NCBI GenBank assembly: GCA_038230275.1
Contig: JBBRNO010000019.1
Span: 1-64,000 of the forward strand
DNA from: JANXXV01 sp038230275
GTDB taxonomy: Bacteria > Acidobacteriota > Terriglobia > Bryobacterales > Bryobacteraceae
Direction: 5' to 3'
DNA: 64,000 nucleotides
The translations under genes and the position numbers were made by a program. This document shows, piece by piece, positions 1 to 9,366 of the stretch. The notes beneath the pieces were generated by a model. It searched no databases. It was given only the letters and a program-made list of their open reading frames with translations, and was not told the origin of the DNA. Numbering within the stretch: position 1 is the first letter of the stretch; each line of letters starts with the position of its first letter.

Positions 1-43
1 GGTTGGGTGGTTTAACACTCAAAAGCAAAACCAAAAGGAGGCT

Positions 44-58
44 GGCCGCTTCGCGGCC
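44..58. terminator. GC-rich hairpin, possible terminator of an upstream gene
   Basis: A perfect 6-bp stem GGCCGC/GCGGCC with a TTC loop lies near the left edge. No clean T-run follows, so this is a weak terminator candidate. The upstream gene is outside the window. Confidence 0.3.
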
Positions 59-75
59 CGCTCAATCTCATTTAT

Positions 76-133
76 TTCAGGATCATCTTGTATTGGAATG
101 AAACCTACCTTCAGGATCATCCTTGGATTGGAA
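76..133 (+). repeat. two near-identical 23-24 bp direct repeats before the NHL-repeat gene
   Basis: TTCAGGATCATC followed by TTGTATTGGAA (76-98) recurs as TTCAGGATCATC plus CTTGGATTGGAA (110-133), with one insertion and one substitution. The pair lies 40-100 bases before the first gene. It could be a tandem duplication or a paired operator; nothing else in the window shows which. Confidence 0.5.
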
Positions 134-174
134 AATGCTGACGCGGGGGTCCCGTTGCGATACGCTCACCTGCG

Positions 175-1083
175 ATGAAACATCTTCTACTTACCCTAGC
201 CATCACGCTGCCCCTAGCCGCCGCGGAGCTAACCTCCGGCCCCGCACTCCCCAACCAGGTGGTAAAGGATTGGGCCCAATTGCCCGCTGGCTGGAACTTC
301 GGCGAGACCACCGGAGTCGATGTTGATAAAAACGACAACGTCTGGGTCTTCAACCGCGGCGCACATCCGGTAATCCAGTTCGACAAGAACGGCAAGGTGC
401 TGCAAGCCTGGACGGATGTGCCCATCAAAGCCTCCCACGGCATCCGCGTAGGTCCGGACGGCAACATCTGGGGTATAGACGTCAAGGGCCACGCGCTGAT
501 CAAATTCAATCCGGCCGGGCGCGTCTTGATGGTGATCGCGCAGCCCTACGCCAGGGAAGGGAACAACGATACCAAGGACGGTTTCAACGAACCGACGGGC
601 CTGGCGTTCGGCAGCAAGGGCGACTTCTTCGTATCGGACGGTTACAAAAACTCCCGCGTCGTCCATTACAGTAAGGACGCCGAATACCTCGGCCAATGGG
701 GCAAGAAAGGCGCCGGCGACGGGGAGTTTAACCTGGTACACGACGTAGCCGTTGACAAGACCGGGCGCGTCTATGTAGCCGACCGTACCAATTCGCGCGT
801 GCAGGTATTCGATCAAGATGGAAAGTTTCTTACGAAATGGACAAACGTAGGCGCCCCGTGGGGCCTCTATTACGTAGCCCGCGAAAACGCAATCTACATG
901 TGTGACGGCGTAAACAATCGCGTCGTGAAACTGAACTTGGACGGTCAGATTCAGGGCGTACTCGGTTCCTACGGTAAGACCCCGGGCAAGTTTGACTTCG
1001 CCCACAACCTGGCTGTAGATAGCACCGGCGCCATCTACGTAGCGGAAATCAAGAATTGGCGCGTCCAGAAATTCGCCAAATGA
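175..1083 (+). CDS. secreted NHL-repeat beta-propeller protein
   Basis: This 302-residue protein begins with a signal peptide (about residues 1-17, hydrophobic core then AAA). The rest, about residues 40-300, is NHL-type repeats with the recurrent pattern 'hydrophobic-V-D-x-x-G-x-V/I-Y-V-A-D/E-x-x-N-x-R-V-Q-x-F'. Such propellers occur in peptidyl-alpha-hydroxyglycine lyase-like proteins and in many secreted Acidobacteriota proteins, where they serve as binding scaffolds or lyases; catalytic identity cannot be decided here. Its stop overlaps the start of the next gene (ATGA), so the two are probably translationally coupled. No strong ribosome-binding site is visible; the ATG was chosen because it gives a clean signal peptide. 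Confidence 0.85.
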   Translation: MKHLLLTLAITLPLAAAELTSGPALPNQVVKDWAQLPAGWNFGETTGVDVDKNDNVWVFNRGAHPVIQFDKNGKVLQAWTDVPIKASHGIRVGPDGNIWGIDVKGHALIKFNPAGRVLMVIAQPYAREGNNDTKDGFNEPTGLAFGSKGDFFVSDGYKNSRVVHYSKDAEYLGQWGKKGAGDGEFNLVHDVAVDKTGRVYVADRTNSRVQVFDQDGKFLTKWTNVGAPWGLYYVARENAIYMCDGVNNRVVKLNLDGQIQGVLGSYGKTPGKFDFAHNLAVDSTGAIYVAEIKNWRVQKFAK

Positions 1084-1793
1084 GATTTGCCGTAGCTGTG
1101 CTCATCACTGCGTCGGGACTCTGGAGCCAACAGCCGTCCCCGCGCCCGCCCACCATCCCGTTGACGGCGCTCGAGCTGGATGCCATCCCGCTGGTTGCGC
1201 CACGCTCGGGTAAGTCCAGCAAGAAGGTACTCTTCGATGGCAAAACCCTGGACGGCTGGCAAGGAAACCCGGAATGGTGGTCCGTCCAAGATGGCGCCAT
1301 CCGAGGGAAGTTCGACAATAAGGTTCCCACCAGTTTCCTGTTTACCAAGGAAACCTATTCCGACTTTCGCCTGACTCTTTCGTCGAAGATGGTGGAATCC
1401 GACAACCACGCCGGCGTAGCCTTCTGGGGTGACATCATCGAGCGCCCAGGGAACAAATGGTACACGCGCGGCCCGCTAGTGGTCTTCCCTAAGCCCAGCA
1501 TGTGGGATTACATCGACGCGAAAGGCATCCGAGTCTTCAAAACGACAACGGACCAGGTTACCGGCCAACACGAATGGATCGAAGTGGAAATTCTGGCGCA
1601 AGGCAACCGCGTCCGGACGGCGATGAACGGAGTGGCCGTAATGGACTGGCGCGAAGCCGATCCTGCCCGCGTCAAGCCAGGCCCCATCGGCGTCCAACTC
1701 CACGCCTGGACCGGCCCGCAGGAAGTCTTGTACAAGGACATCGTTGTAGAAACCTTTCCAAAACAAGACCGGCTGATGACCGTCAGGCGCTGA
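1080..1793 (+). CDS. secreted DUF1080 (3-keto-disaccharide hydrolase-like) protein
   Basis: This 237-residue protein starts with a short signal peptide (residues 1-16, ending in a Gln-rich segment). The body matches the DUF1080 LamG-like fold: 'KVLFDGKTLDGWQG', then 'W.V.DGAI.G', 'F.L.LSSKM', 'NHAGVAFWGD' and a C-terminal 'GPIGVQLH'. The family is named for 3-keto-disaccharide hydrolases and is common in periplasmic sugar degradation. The start at 1080 overlaps the previous stop as ATGA; an in-frame start at 1056 would put eight residues before the signal peptide and is less likely. Coupling to the NHL protein suggests a shared extracytoplasmic carbohydrate role, which is inference. Confidence 0.85.
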   Translation: MRFAVAVLITASGLWSQQPSPRPPTIPLTALELDAIPLVAPRSGKSSKKVLFDGKTLDGWQGNPEWWSVQDGAIRGKFDNKVPTSFLFTKETYSDFRLTLSSKMVESDNHAGVAFWGDIIERPGNKWYTRGPLVVFPKPSMWDYIDAKGIRVFKTTTDQVTGQHEWIEVEILAQGNRVRTAMNGVAVMDWREADPARVKPGPIGVQLHAWTGPQEVLYKDIVVETFPKQDRLMTVRR

Positions 1794-2232
1794 ATCCAGC
1801 GGTTGAAAAACGATCATAATCGGTGGATTCATGGCTCCCGTGTGAACTGATGTTCAAACAATTGCTTGTGTGCTAACTCTCGATCTGATTTTGAATGGAC
1901 CCAACTTCTGCACCCGATGCGAGATAGCGTATGGTTGCCGCTCAGTGCCGCGGTATGGTGCCGGCTCGAAGAGGCTGCAAGCATGTTCCGCGTTGCGCTG
2001 AAGTCCTGCCCGGTGGACTCCACCGCAATTTCGGCAACTTTACGCGACTTTCCCCCTGTTCACCGTGCGAGGCGGACAAAATTGCGAAAGCGGCACGCTT
2101 CGAGATGCGCCCACGCGATCCAGGAAACGGTGCGTTCCGTCGAACCGAAACCCGAAATCGGCCCAATCGAACCCCCCACTTCCCCTTTAGGAGAGATAAG
2201 ATAGAGACGTCACCCTGGGTAACTCTATCAAC
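1794..2232. other. 439-bp intergenic region before the PSD1 cluster
   Basis: I see no convincing gene here. Open frames on the plus strand (for example 1866-2204) have Arg/Pro/Ser-rich low-complexity translations typical of non-coding GC-rich DNA. A purine-rich stretch around 2190-2205 could be a leader element. The promoter of the following cluster probably lies here, but I could not pick a clear -35/-10 pair. Confidence 0.4.
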
Positions 2233-5200
2233 ATGGCAGCAACTCTTCGATCCGCGATGGGCGTCGCCGGTATCTTTCTCGGCTTCGCATATTTGACACT
2301 CCCTCTAACCGCGCAACAAGCAGCGCCGAGGGTGGATTTTCAACGCGAGGTGCGGCCGATCTTGTCGGATGCGTGCTTCCACTGTCATGGTCCGGACAAA
2401 GAAACGCGGATGGCAGGGCTCCGGCTCGACACCCGCGACGGTGCGTTCTCCTCACGTAAGAACGGCACTCCGATAACTCCCGGCAAACTTGGCGAGAGTC
2501 TGCTCTATCAGCGGATCACCGAAGAGAAAGTAGCCCGGCGAATGCCCCCGGCGTCATCTCACAAAACGCTCACCGATAAACAGAAAGATACATTGAAGCG
2601 CTGGATTGAAGGCGGCGCCGATTGGAAAGAGCACTGGGCATTCATCACTCCGGTTCGCCCCGTCCCGCCCTCGGTGAAGTCGGCGCAATGGGCCAGAACG
2701 CCGCTGGACCAATTCCTACTCGCGAAAATTGAGAATGCCGGACTCACCCCGGCCGCGCCCGCCGGCAAGCGAACTTTGATCCGCCGGGTGTCTTTAGATT
2801 TGACTGGCCTTCCTCCATCGCCTGAACAGGTGGATGAGTTCCTTGCCGACAAATCCACGGATGCGTATGAAAAGCTGGTGGACCGCTTGCTGGCATCGCC
2901 GCAGTACGGAGAGCACCGCGCACGCTACTGGCTGGACGCCGCCCGTTACGCTGATACCCATGGATTGCACGTCGACAACTATCGTGAGATGTGGCCTTAT
3001 CGCGATTGGGTGATTGGCGCGTTCAATCGAAATGTTCCTTTCGATCGATTCACCATCGAACAAGTGGCAGGCGATCTATTGCCGAGCAAAACGCTGGAAC
3101 AACAGATTGCATCGGGATTTCATCGCTGCCAGGTATCCACCAACGAAGGCGGCTCGATTGAAAAAGAGGTGGAGGCCGCCTACGCCAAGGATCGCGTGGA
3201 TACAACCGGAACCGTGTTCCTGGGGATGACCATCGGCTGTGCTACGTGTCACGATCACAAGTTCGATCCCATTCTGCAGAAAGACTTTTACGCCATGGCC
3301 GCGTTTTTCCGCAACACCACGCAGGCCGCGATGGACGGAAACATTCCGGACACGCCACCCCAAGTGGTTGTTCCCAAAATGCAGGACCGGCCGCGCTGGT
3401 TGGAGTTGAATGCGGAAGTAGCCTCGCTCAACAACAATCTTGCAGCAGCGCGCAAAGCTCCGAATGCTACGTTCGACCGGTGGATCGAATCGAAGGAGCG
3501 CAAGGCGCTGCGCTCTCCCCTCGACACCTCGTCTGAACTCTTGGCGGTATCCGTCGATAAGACCGCGCACCTTTCCAGAGGCCGGTCGACAAAGAATCTT
3601 GCGTTGAAATCCGGCGTGACCGTGGGGGAATCGGAAAAGCGGCAATCCTTGCGATTCGCCGCCAAGTCCGCGATTTCGCTGCCAACTCTGGATCAGATCA
3701 CCGCGGACAAGCCCTTCTCCATTGCAACCCTGGTCTACCTGCCGAAGGGCGAAGGGAATTTTACCGTTGCCAGCCAGCTCAGCCGCGTGAAGGTTGATCC
3801 TCCGGAGGTCACCAAAGAAGGCGAAGTCCGCAAGGAGATTCTGCGTGGATGGACGTTGGAGATCAATGCGCGCACGCCATTGCTTCGGTTATTGGGCGAC
3901 AACGGCAGAGGCATTCAAATTCGCAGCAGTTCCGCACGCCGCCTGAAGCCCGGCGCCTGGGTTCAACTTACCTTCACCTACGATGGCAGCCGGGAACAAG
4001 CGGGCCTTGGGCTTTACGTGGACGGTGCCACCATCCTTACCGAAGGCCGCGGGGACCCCATCACCCACCTGCCGGGTACGCTGACCACCAAGCAACCGCT
4101 GGTGCTGGGCGGAGATGGAAATGAGCGTTACTTTGCCGATGGCGCCATTGCCGACCTGCGGATTTTTAACCGCGTCATCACGGAAGAGGAATCGCGATTG
4201 GCCGGTGTTTGGCCGGAACTTGCAGCATCTCGCGCCAAGGCCGCCAGCCAGTTGACCGCTGAACAGAAGGAAGCTCTGCGGTTGTACTTCCTGAATGGGA
4301 AAGATTCCAGCTATCGCGCCTTGGTGGCGCAGACCAACAAGGCAAATGCCGAGCGCCGCGAAATTCGCAACCGGGGCGCCGTCACCCTGGTAATGGCCGA
4401 AAAGCCAGATACGAAGCCGATGGCCAACATTCTCTATCGCGGCCAATATGACCAGGAGCGGGAAGCGGTGGAACCGAACTCGCCGTCGGCACTGCCGGCG
4501 ATGAAAGATTCGTTGCCGCGAAACCGCCTCGGCCTGGCGCAATGGCTGGTAGATCCGGCGAACCCACTGGTGGCTCGCGTGGCCGTCAACAGGTTCTGGC
4601 AGGAAGTGTTCGGCACAGGCATCGTTAGGACCGCGGAAGATTTCGGCTCGCAGGGCGAGGCGCCTTCGCACCCTGAACTGTTGGACTGGCTGGCGGTAGA
4701 ATTTCGCGAATCCGGATGGGATGTGAAAAAACTCTTCCGGCTAATGGTAACGTCCGCTGCCTATAGGCAGGAATCCGTCTCGACGGACGAGAAAGTGAAG
4801 AAAGATCCCGACAACCGGTTGCTCGCGCGAGGCCCCCGTTTCCGGATGGATGCCGAGATGATTCGCGACTACGCCCTGTCGGCCAGCGGCCTCCTGGCGC
4901 CCGCCATTGGCGGTCCCAGCGTAAAACCGTATCAGCCGGATGGCCTCTGGGAAACCGTCGCCATGCAAGGCAGTAACACGCGCTATTACAAACAGGACAC
5001 GGGCGAGAAATTATACCGCCGCAGTTTGTATACTTTCTGGAAGCGCAGCGCCCCACCGGCCTCGATGGATATTTTCAATGCGCCGACGCGCGAAAGTTGC
5101 ACCGTTCGCCGTGAGCGCACTGACACGCCATTGCAGGCGCTGGTCACGTTAAACGATCCTCAATTTGTGGAAGCGGCGCGCAGTCTGGCCGATCGTGCAA

Positions 5201-5469
5201 TGGCCAGCGTGCACGACAAAGTGGATGCACAGTTTGATTTTCTGTCTGCACGATTGCTGGCGCGGCCGCTGGATCCACGCGAGCGTGAAATCACCCGCAA
5301 GGCGTATAAAGATTACTTGAACTACTACGACTCCCATCCCTCCGATGCAACGAAACTGCTGGCGGTGGGAGAATCGAAGCCGAATCCAAAGTTACCAGTG
5401 GCGGAGTTTGCGGCTTTAACCGTGGTGACAAATCAGTTGTTAAATCTGGATGAAGTGTTAAATAAGTAG
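2233..5469 (+). CDS. PSD1/DUF1549-LamG-DUF1553 cytochrome-domain protein (module 1)
   Basis: A 1078-residue exported protein of the type first described in Planctomycetes. In order: signal segment (about 10-29), planctomycete cytochrome c domain PSCyt1 with haem motif CFHCH at 48-52, DUF1549 (about 150-360) containing a second CxxCH at 336-340 in 'CATCHDHKFDP', a LamG/concanavalin-like insert (about 460-650), and DUF1553 (about 730-1050). Such proteins sit beside DUF1501 partners, as here with an 11-bp gap, and are thought to take part in extracellular breakdown of complex organic matter; no member's reaction is certain. It differs from the paralogue at 6961 by carrying the LamG insert. The ATG at 2233 has no strong ribosome-binding site; ATG 2257 is an alternative that keeps the signal peptide. 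Confidence 0.9.
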   Translation: MAATLRSAMGVAGIFLGFAYLTLPLTAQQAAPRVDFQREVRPILSDACFHCHGPDKETRMAGLRLDTRDGAFSSRKNGTPITPGKLGESLLYQRITEEKVARRMPPASSHKTLTDKQKDTLKRWIEGGADWKEHWAFITPVRPVPPSVKSAQWARTPLDQFLLAKIENAGLTPAAPAGKRTLIRRVSLDLTGLPPSPEQVDEFLADKSTDAYEKLVDRLLASPQYGEHRARYWLDAARYADTHGLHVDNYREMWPYRDWVIGAFNRNVPFDRFTIEQVAGDLLPSKTLEQQIASGFHRCQVSTNEGGSIEKEVEAAYAKDRVDTTGTVFLGMTIGCATCHDHKFDPILQKDFYAMAAFFRNTTQAAMDGNIPDTPPQVVVPKMQDRPRWLELNAEVASLNNNLAAARKAPNATFDRWIESKERKALRSPLDTSSELLAVSVDKTAHLSRGRSTKNLALKSGVTVGESEKRQSLRFAAKSAISLPTLDQITADKPFSIATLVYLPKGEGNFTVASQLSRVKVDPPEVTKEGEVRKEILRGWTLEINARTPLLRLLGDNGRGIQIRSSSARRLKPGAWVQLTFTYDGSREQAGLGLYVDGATILTEGRGDPITHLPGTLTTKQPLVLGGDGNERYFADGAIADLRIFNRVITEEESRLAGVWPELAASRAKAASQLTAEQKEALRLYFLNGKDSSYRALVAQTNKANAERREIRNRGAVTLVMAEKPDTKPMANILYRGQYDQEREAVEPNSPSALPAMKDSLPRNRLGLAQWLVDPANPLVARVAVNRFWQEVFGTGIVRTAEDFGSQGEAPSHPELLDWLAVEFRESGWDVKKLFRLMVTSAAYRQESVSTDEKVKKDPDNRLLARGPRFRMDAEMIRDYALSASGLLAPAIGGPSVKPYQPDGLWETVAMQGSNTRYYKQDTGEKLYRRSLYTFWKRSAPPASMDIFNAPTRESCTVRRERTDTPLQALVTLNDPQFVEAARSLADRAMASVHDKVDAQFDFLSARLLARPLDPREREITRKAYKDYLNYYDSHPSDATKLLAVGESKPNPKLPVAEFAALTVVTNQLLNLDEVLNK

Positions 5470-5479
5470 GAGCCACCCC

Positions 5480-6946
5480 ATGCATCCATCAGACCGAGCT
5501 GTGCTACAAGAAACCCGCCGCCAGTTTTTCGCTCGCGGGGCGCGCGGGTTGGGCGCGGCCGCGCTGGCAACGGCAATTGGCGATGACCTGCGGGCCAGTC
5601 CGTCGTTGAACGCGCCCATCGGCGGCTTGCCCGGCCTGCCGCATTTTGCGCCGAAAGCGAAGCGCGCCATTTATATGCACATGGTGGGCGCACCGCCGCA
5701 ATTGGACTTGTACGACTACAAGCCCGGCATGAAAGATTGGTACGACAAGGACCTTCCGGAATCCATACGCCGCGGCCAGCGCCTGACCACCATGACCTCC
5801 GGCCAGAGCCGGTTTCCTATCGCCCCATCGGTATTCAAATTTGCGCAACACGGAAAAAGTGGCGCGTGGATTTCGGAGCTTTTGCCACACACGTCAAAAA
5901 TGGTGGACGATATTGCCATCCTCCGTTCGCTGCACACGGAAGCGATCAATCACGAACCTGCCATCACATTCATCCAAACCGGAAACATGCTTTCCGGCAA
6001 GCCCTGCGTAGGTGCTTGGATGGCGTACGGCCTGGGCAGCATGAATCAGGACCTACCGACATTCGTCGTCTTGAATGCCACCCACACGCACCCCAAAGCC
6101 AACGTGCAGGCGATTTCGGCGAAGTTCTGGAGCGCCGGCTATCTATCGGCGCAATACGCCGGCGTCACCCTGCGTGCCGGCGGCGATCCGGTTCTCTACA
6201 TCAGCAATCCCGACGGCATGCCGCCGCAGATCCGCAGGCGAATGCTGGATGGGTTGAGCGAGTTGAATCAGATTGAACACGAGAAACTGGCCGACCCGGA
6301 AACCATGGTGCGCATCGCGCAGTATGAGATGGCGTTCCGCATGCAATCGTCAGTACCGGAATTGACAGACATTTCCAAAGAGACCGAAAGTACCTACAAC
6401 ATGTATGGCCCGGAAGCGCGCAAAGGCGGCACTTTTGCCAATAGCTGCCTGATGGCCCGGCGTTTGGTGGAACGGGGTGTTCGGTTCGTGCAGATCTATC
6501 ATCGGGGCTGGGATGTACATGGGAATCTGCCCGAAGTGCTGCCAAGCCAGTGCAAAGACGTGGACCAGGGCTGCTGGGCGTTGGTGCAGGATCTGAAACA
6601 GCGCGGCATGCTGGATGACACACTGGTGATCTGGGGCGGGGAATTCGGCCGCACCATTTACTCACAAGGCAAACTGACGGCTACCGACTACGGCCGCGAC
6701 CATCATCCCCGATGCTTCAGCCTGTGGATGGCCGGCGGCGGTGTGAAGCCCGGCATCGTTCATGGGGAGACCGACGAATTCTCCTACAACATCACGCAAG
6801 ACCCGGTTCACGTTCGCGATTTCCAGGCCACTATTCTGCGTCTGTTTGGAATCGATCACGAACGCTTTACTTACAAGTATCAAGGCCTCGACCAAAAGTT
6901 GACGGGTGTAGAAAAAGCCACTATCGTGAAAGCGATCATGGCATAA
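5480..6946 (+). CDS. DUF1501 sulfatase-like protein (module 1)
   Basis: A 488-residue protein with a twin-arginine-like leader (TRRQFF at 12-17, then a small-residue stretch), suggesting Tat export. The DUF1501 family belongs to the alkaline phosphatase/sulfatase fold. Recognisable landmarks are 'MVGAPPQLDLYDYKP', 'QHGKSGAWISELLPH', 'LVIWGGEFGRT', 'GRDHHP' and 'SLWMAGGGVKPG'; the late Asp/His/Glu residues fit a metal site of this fold. It pairs with the preceding PSD1 gene (gap 10 bp) and precedes the second PSD1 gene (gap 14 bp), so all four genes probably form one operon. The substrate is unknown. Confidence 0.9.
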   Translation: MHPSDRAVLQETRRQFFARGARGLGAAALATAIGDDLRASPSLNAPIGGLPGLPHFAPKAKRAIYMHMVGAPPQLDLYDYKPGMKDWYDKDLPESIRRGQRLTTMTSGQSRFPIAPSVFKFAQHGKSGAWISELLPHTSKMVDDIAILRSLHTEAINHEPAITFIQTGNMLSGKPCVGAWMAYGLGSMNQDLPTFVVLNATHTHPKANVQAISAKFWSAGYLSAQYAGVTLRAGGDPVLYISNPDGMPPQIRRRMLDGLSELNQIEHEKLADPETMVRIAQYEMAFRMQSSVPELTDISKETESTYNMYGPEARKGGTFANSCLMARRLVERGVRFVQIYHRGWDVHGNLPEVLPSQCKDVDQGCWALVQDLKQRGMLDDTLVIWGGEFGRTIYSQGKLTATDYGRDHHPRCFSLWMAGGGVKPGIVHGETDEFSYNITQDPVHVRDFQATILRLFGIDHERFTYKYQGLDQKLTGVEKATIVKAIMA

Positions 6947-6960
6947 GCGGAGGACCATCC

Positions 6961-9366
6961 ATGGTTTGGAAAATAACATTTCTACTCGCCGCCACCACGC
7001 AGTTGTATTCGCAGCCGGCCGGACTGTCGATTCTCAAGCAGAGTTGCCAGCAGTGTCATAATCAGCGCAATCGCACCAGCGGACTCGCGCTGGATACCAT
7101 CGAAGGGATTATGGCCGGCGGCAATCGCGGACCGGCCGTGAAGCCCGGCCTGCCGGGTGAGAGCCTGCTGATACAGGCCGTGGAGCAGAGCGGCGACCTG
7201 AAAATGCCGCCCGGTTCCAAGTTGAAACCGGAGCAGATCGCTGAGCTAAAGCAGTGGGTGGAGCAGGGCATTAAAGTGCCTGAGCAAACCACTGCCAAAC
7301 CTCGCCGGGGCGCGGATCACTGGGCTTTCCAACTTCCTAAACACGCAACGCCGCCCGATGTGAAAGCGTCTGCATGGGTGCGGAGTCCTATCGACAATTT
7401 CATCCTCGCCCGCCTGGAGCGCGAAGGTGTGAAACCCTCGCCTGAAGCGGACAGGAACACGTTGCTTCGCCGGCTGAGTCTGGATCTAACCGGGCTTCCT
7501 CCCTCGCCTAAACAGATCCAGGAATTCCTGGCCGATCAGTCACCGGACGCCTATGAGAAAGTCGTCGACCGGTTGCTTGCCTCCAATCATTACGGCGAAC
7601 GCTGGGGACGGCACTGGCTGGACGTGGCGCGCTATGCCGATTCCGACGGCTACACCATCGATGGGCCGCGCCAGATTTGGAAGTATCGTGATTGGGTCAT
7701 CAACGCATTCAATCGCGATCTCCCTTTCGATCAATTCGCAATTGAGCAGATCGCCGGGGATCTGCTGCCGAATCCAACTCAGGACCAATTGGTTGCCACC
7801 GGATTCCATCGCAACACACCGAGCAATTTCGAAGGCGGCATCGACTTCGAACAATACCGCGTAGAAGCTGTGGCAGACCGCGTGGCCACCACCGGCGCGG
7901 CATTCTTGGGCTTGACCATCGGCTGTGCCCGTTGCCACGATCATAAATTCGACCCCATCAGCCAGCGTGAGTTCTATCAGCTTTTTGCGTTCCTCAATAA
8001 CACGGATGAAGTGAGCAGCGAAGCCGAGCGCTATGATTTCAACCGTCCGTTTCTGGAAATGCCGACGCCGGAGGAGAGTGCCCGTGTGGAGGCTTCCCGC
8101 GCCCAGCGTGCGATGCTGAGCCGCGAACTGGCTGAATATGTGAAGAAGCTGGCCGCAAAGCCGGTTGGTCCGAATGATCCGCCGCGCTACAAAGACGCCG
8201 GATTGCAGGAGCGCGTGGCGAATTTGCGCACCCTGGTTAGGCGCGAACCGAAAATCACCACCACCATGATCATGCGGGAACTTCCCAAGCCGCGCGATAC
8301 CTACATCCACTTGGGAGGCGACTTCCTGCGCCGCGGTTCACCCGTGACTCCGGGCGTTCCGTCCATCCTGTCTTCAAAACCTGTCAGTGGAAACCGGCTG
8401 GAGATGGCGAAATGGTTGGTGGATGCCGAAAACCCGCTGACGGCTCGCGTCATAGTCAATCGCATGTGGCAGTCCTACTTCGGCAAGGGTCTGGTGGAAA
8501 CTGAGAACGATTTCGGACTGCTGGGAGCCAAGCCGACCCATCCGGAGCTTCTCGACTGGCTGGCAACGGAATTTATGGCAAAAGGATGGAGCCAGAAGGC
8601 GATGCATAAGCTGATTGTCACCTCTGCCACCTACCGCCAATCGTCGCGGCATCGCAAAGACCTGGAAGAGATTGATCCTGACAATAAGCTTCTGGCGCAC
8701 CAAACGCGCATGCGTCTGGAGGCGGAGATTCTGCGCGATGAAGCCCTAGTTTCCAGTGGATTGCTGACACCCGTGGTGGGTGGGCCCAGTGTCTATCCCC
8801 CCATCCCCGAAGGAGCGATGGCGGTGACGCAGGTGAAGCGCGAATGGCCCGTGGCTGCCGGAAAGGACCGCTATCGCCGGGGCCTGTACACGTTCTTCTA
8901 CCGCTCGGCACCGTATCCCGGGATGGGTTTGTTTGACGCACCGGACGCGACAACCAGCTGCACGCGGCGGGTTCGATCGAACAGTCCTTTACAGGCATTG
9001 ACGATTCTGAACGATGAAACTTATATCGAGTTCGGACGTGCCCTGGCCAAACGGATTCAGTCGGAAGCAGGCGCCACCGACGCCGAACGTTTAAACTATG
9101 CTTTTCTGGTCGCGCTCGGACGAAAAGCGAAACCCGCGGAGTTGGAACGCTTAACAAGGTTTCTGGTGTTGCAGCGTGACGAATTTCGCACCGACACCAC
9201 GTCGGCCAGTCTGCTGGTGATGAAGCCTCAGGTTTTCGATTCGTCACCCACCGACGAAATAGACGAAGCGGCGGCCATCGATCCGAAGGCAATTCCAGAG
9301 CTGGCGGCGTGGACATCGGTGGCCAGGGTGCTATTCAACCTGGACGATTTCATCACGAGGGAATAA
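6961..9366 (+). CDS. PSD1/DUF1549-DUF1553 cytochrome-domain protein (module 2)
   Basis: An 801-residue paralogue of the protein at 2233. It has a signal peptide (1-18), a haem motif CQQCH at 29-33, DUF1549 with CARCH at 322-326 in 'CARCHDHKFDP', and a C-terminal DUF1553. It lacks the LamG insert, which explains its smaller size. The start at 6961 follows a good ribosome-binding site (GCGGAGGA at 6947-6954) and gives a clean signal peptide; longer in-frame starts would run into the previous gene. Its stop overlaps the next start by one base (TAATG). Confidence 0.9.
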   Translation: MVWKITFLLAATTQLYSQPAGLSILKQSCQQCHNQRNRTSGLALDTIEGIMAGGNRGPAVKPGLPGESLLIQAVEQSGDLKMPPGSKLKPEQIAELKQWVEQGIKVPEQTTAKPRRGADHWAFQLPKHATPPDVKASAWVRSPIDNFILARLEREGVKPSPEADRNTLLRRLSLDLTGLPPSPKQIQEFLADQSPDAYEKVVDRLLASNHYGERWGRHWLDVARYADSDGYTIDGPRQIWKYRDWVINAFNRDLPFDQFAIEQIAGDLLPNPTQDQLVATGFHRNTPSNFEGGIDFEQYRVEAVADRVATTGAAFLGLTIGCARCHDHKFDPISQREFYQLFAFLNNTDEVSSEAERYDFNRPFLEMPTPEESARVEASRAQRAMLSRELAEYVKKLAAKPVGPNDPPRYKDAGLQERVANLRTLVRREPKITTTMIMRELPKPRDTYIHLGGDFLRRGSPVTPGVPSILSSKPVSGNRLEMAKWLVDAENPLTARVIVNRMWQSYFGKGLVETENDFGLLGAKPTHPELLDWLATEFMAKGWSQKAMHKLIVTSATYRQSSRHRKDLEEIDPDNKLLAHQTRMRLEAEILRDEALVSSGLLTPVVGGPSVYPPIPEGAMAVTQVKREWPVAAGKDRYRRGLYTFFYRSAPYPGMGLFDAPDATTSCTRRVRSNSPLQALTILNDETYIEFGRALAKRIQSEAGATDAERLNYAFLVALGRKAKPAELERLTRFLVLQRDEFRTDTTSASLLVMKPQVFDSSPTDEIDEAAAIDPKAIPELAAWTSVARVLFNLDDFITRE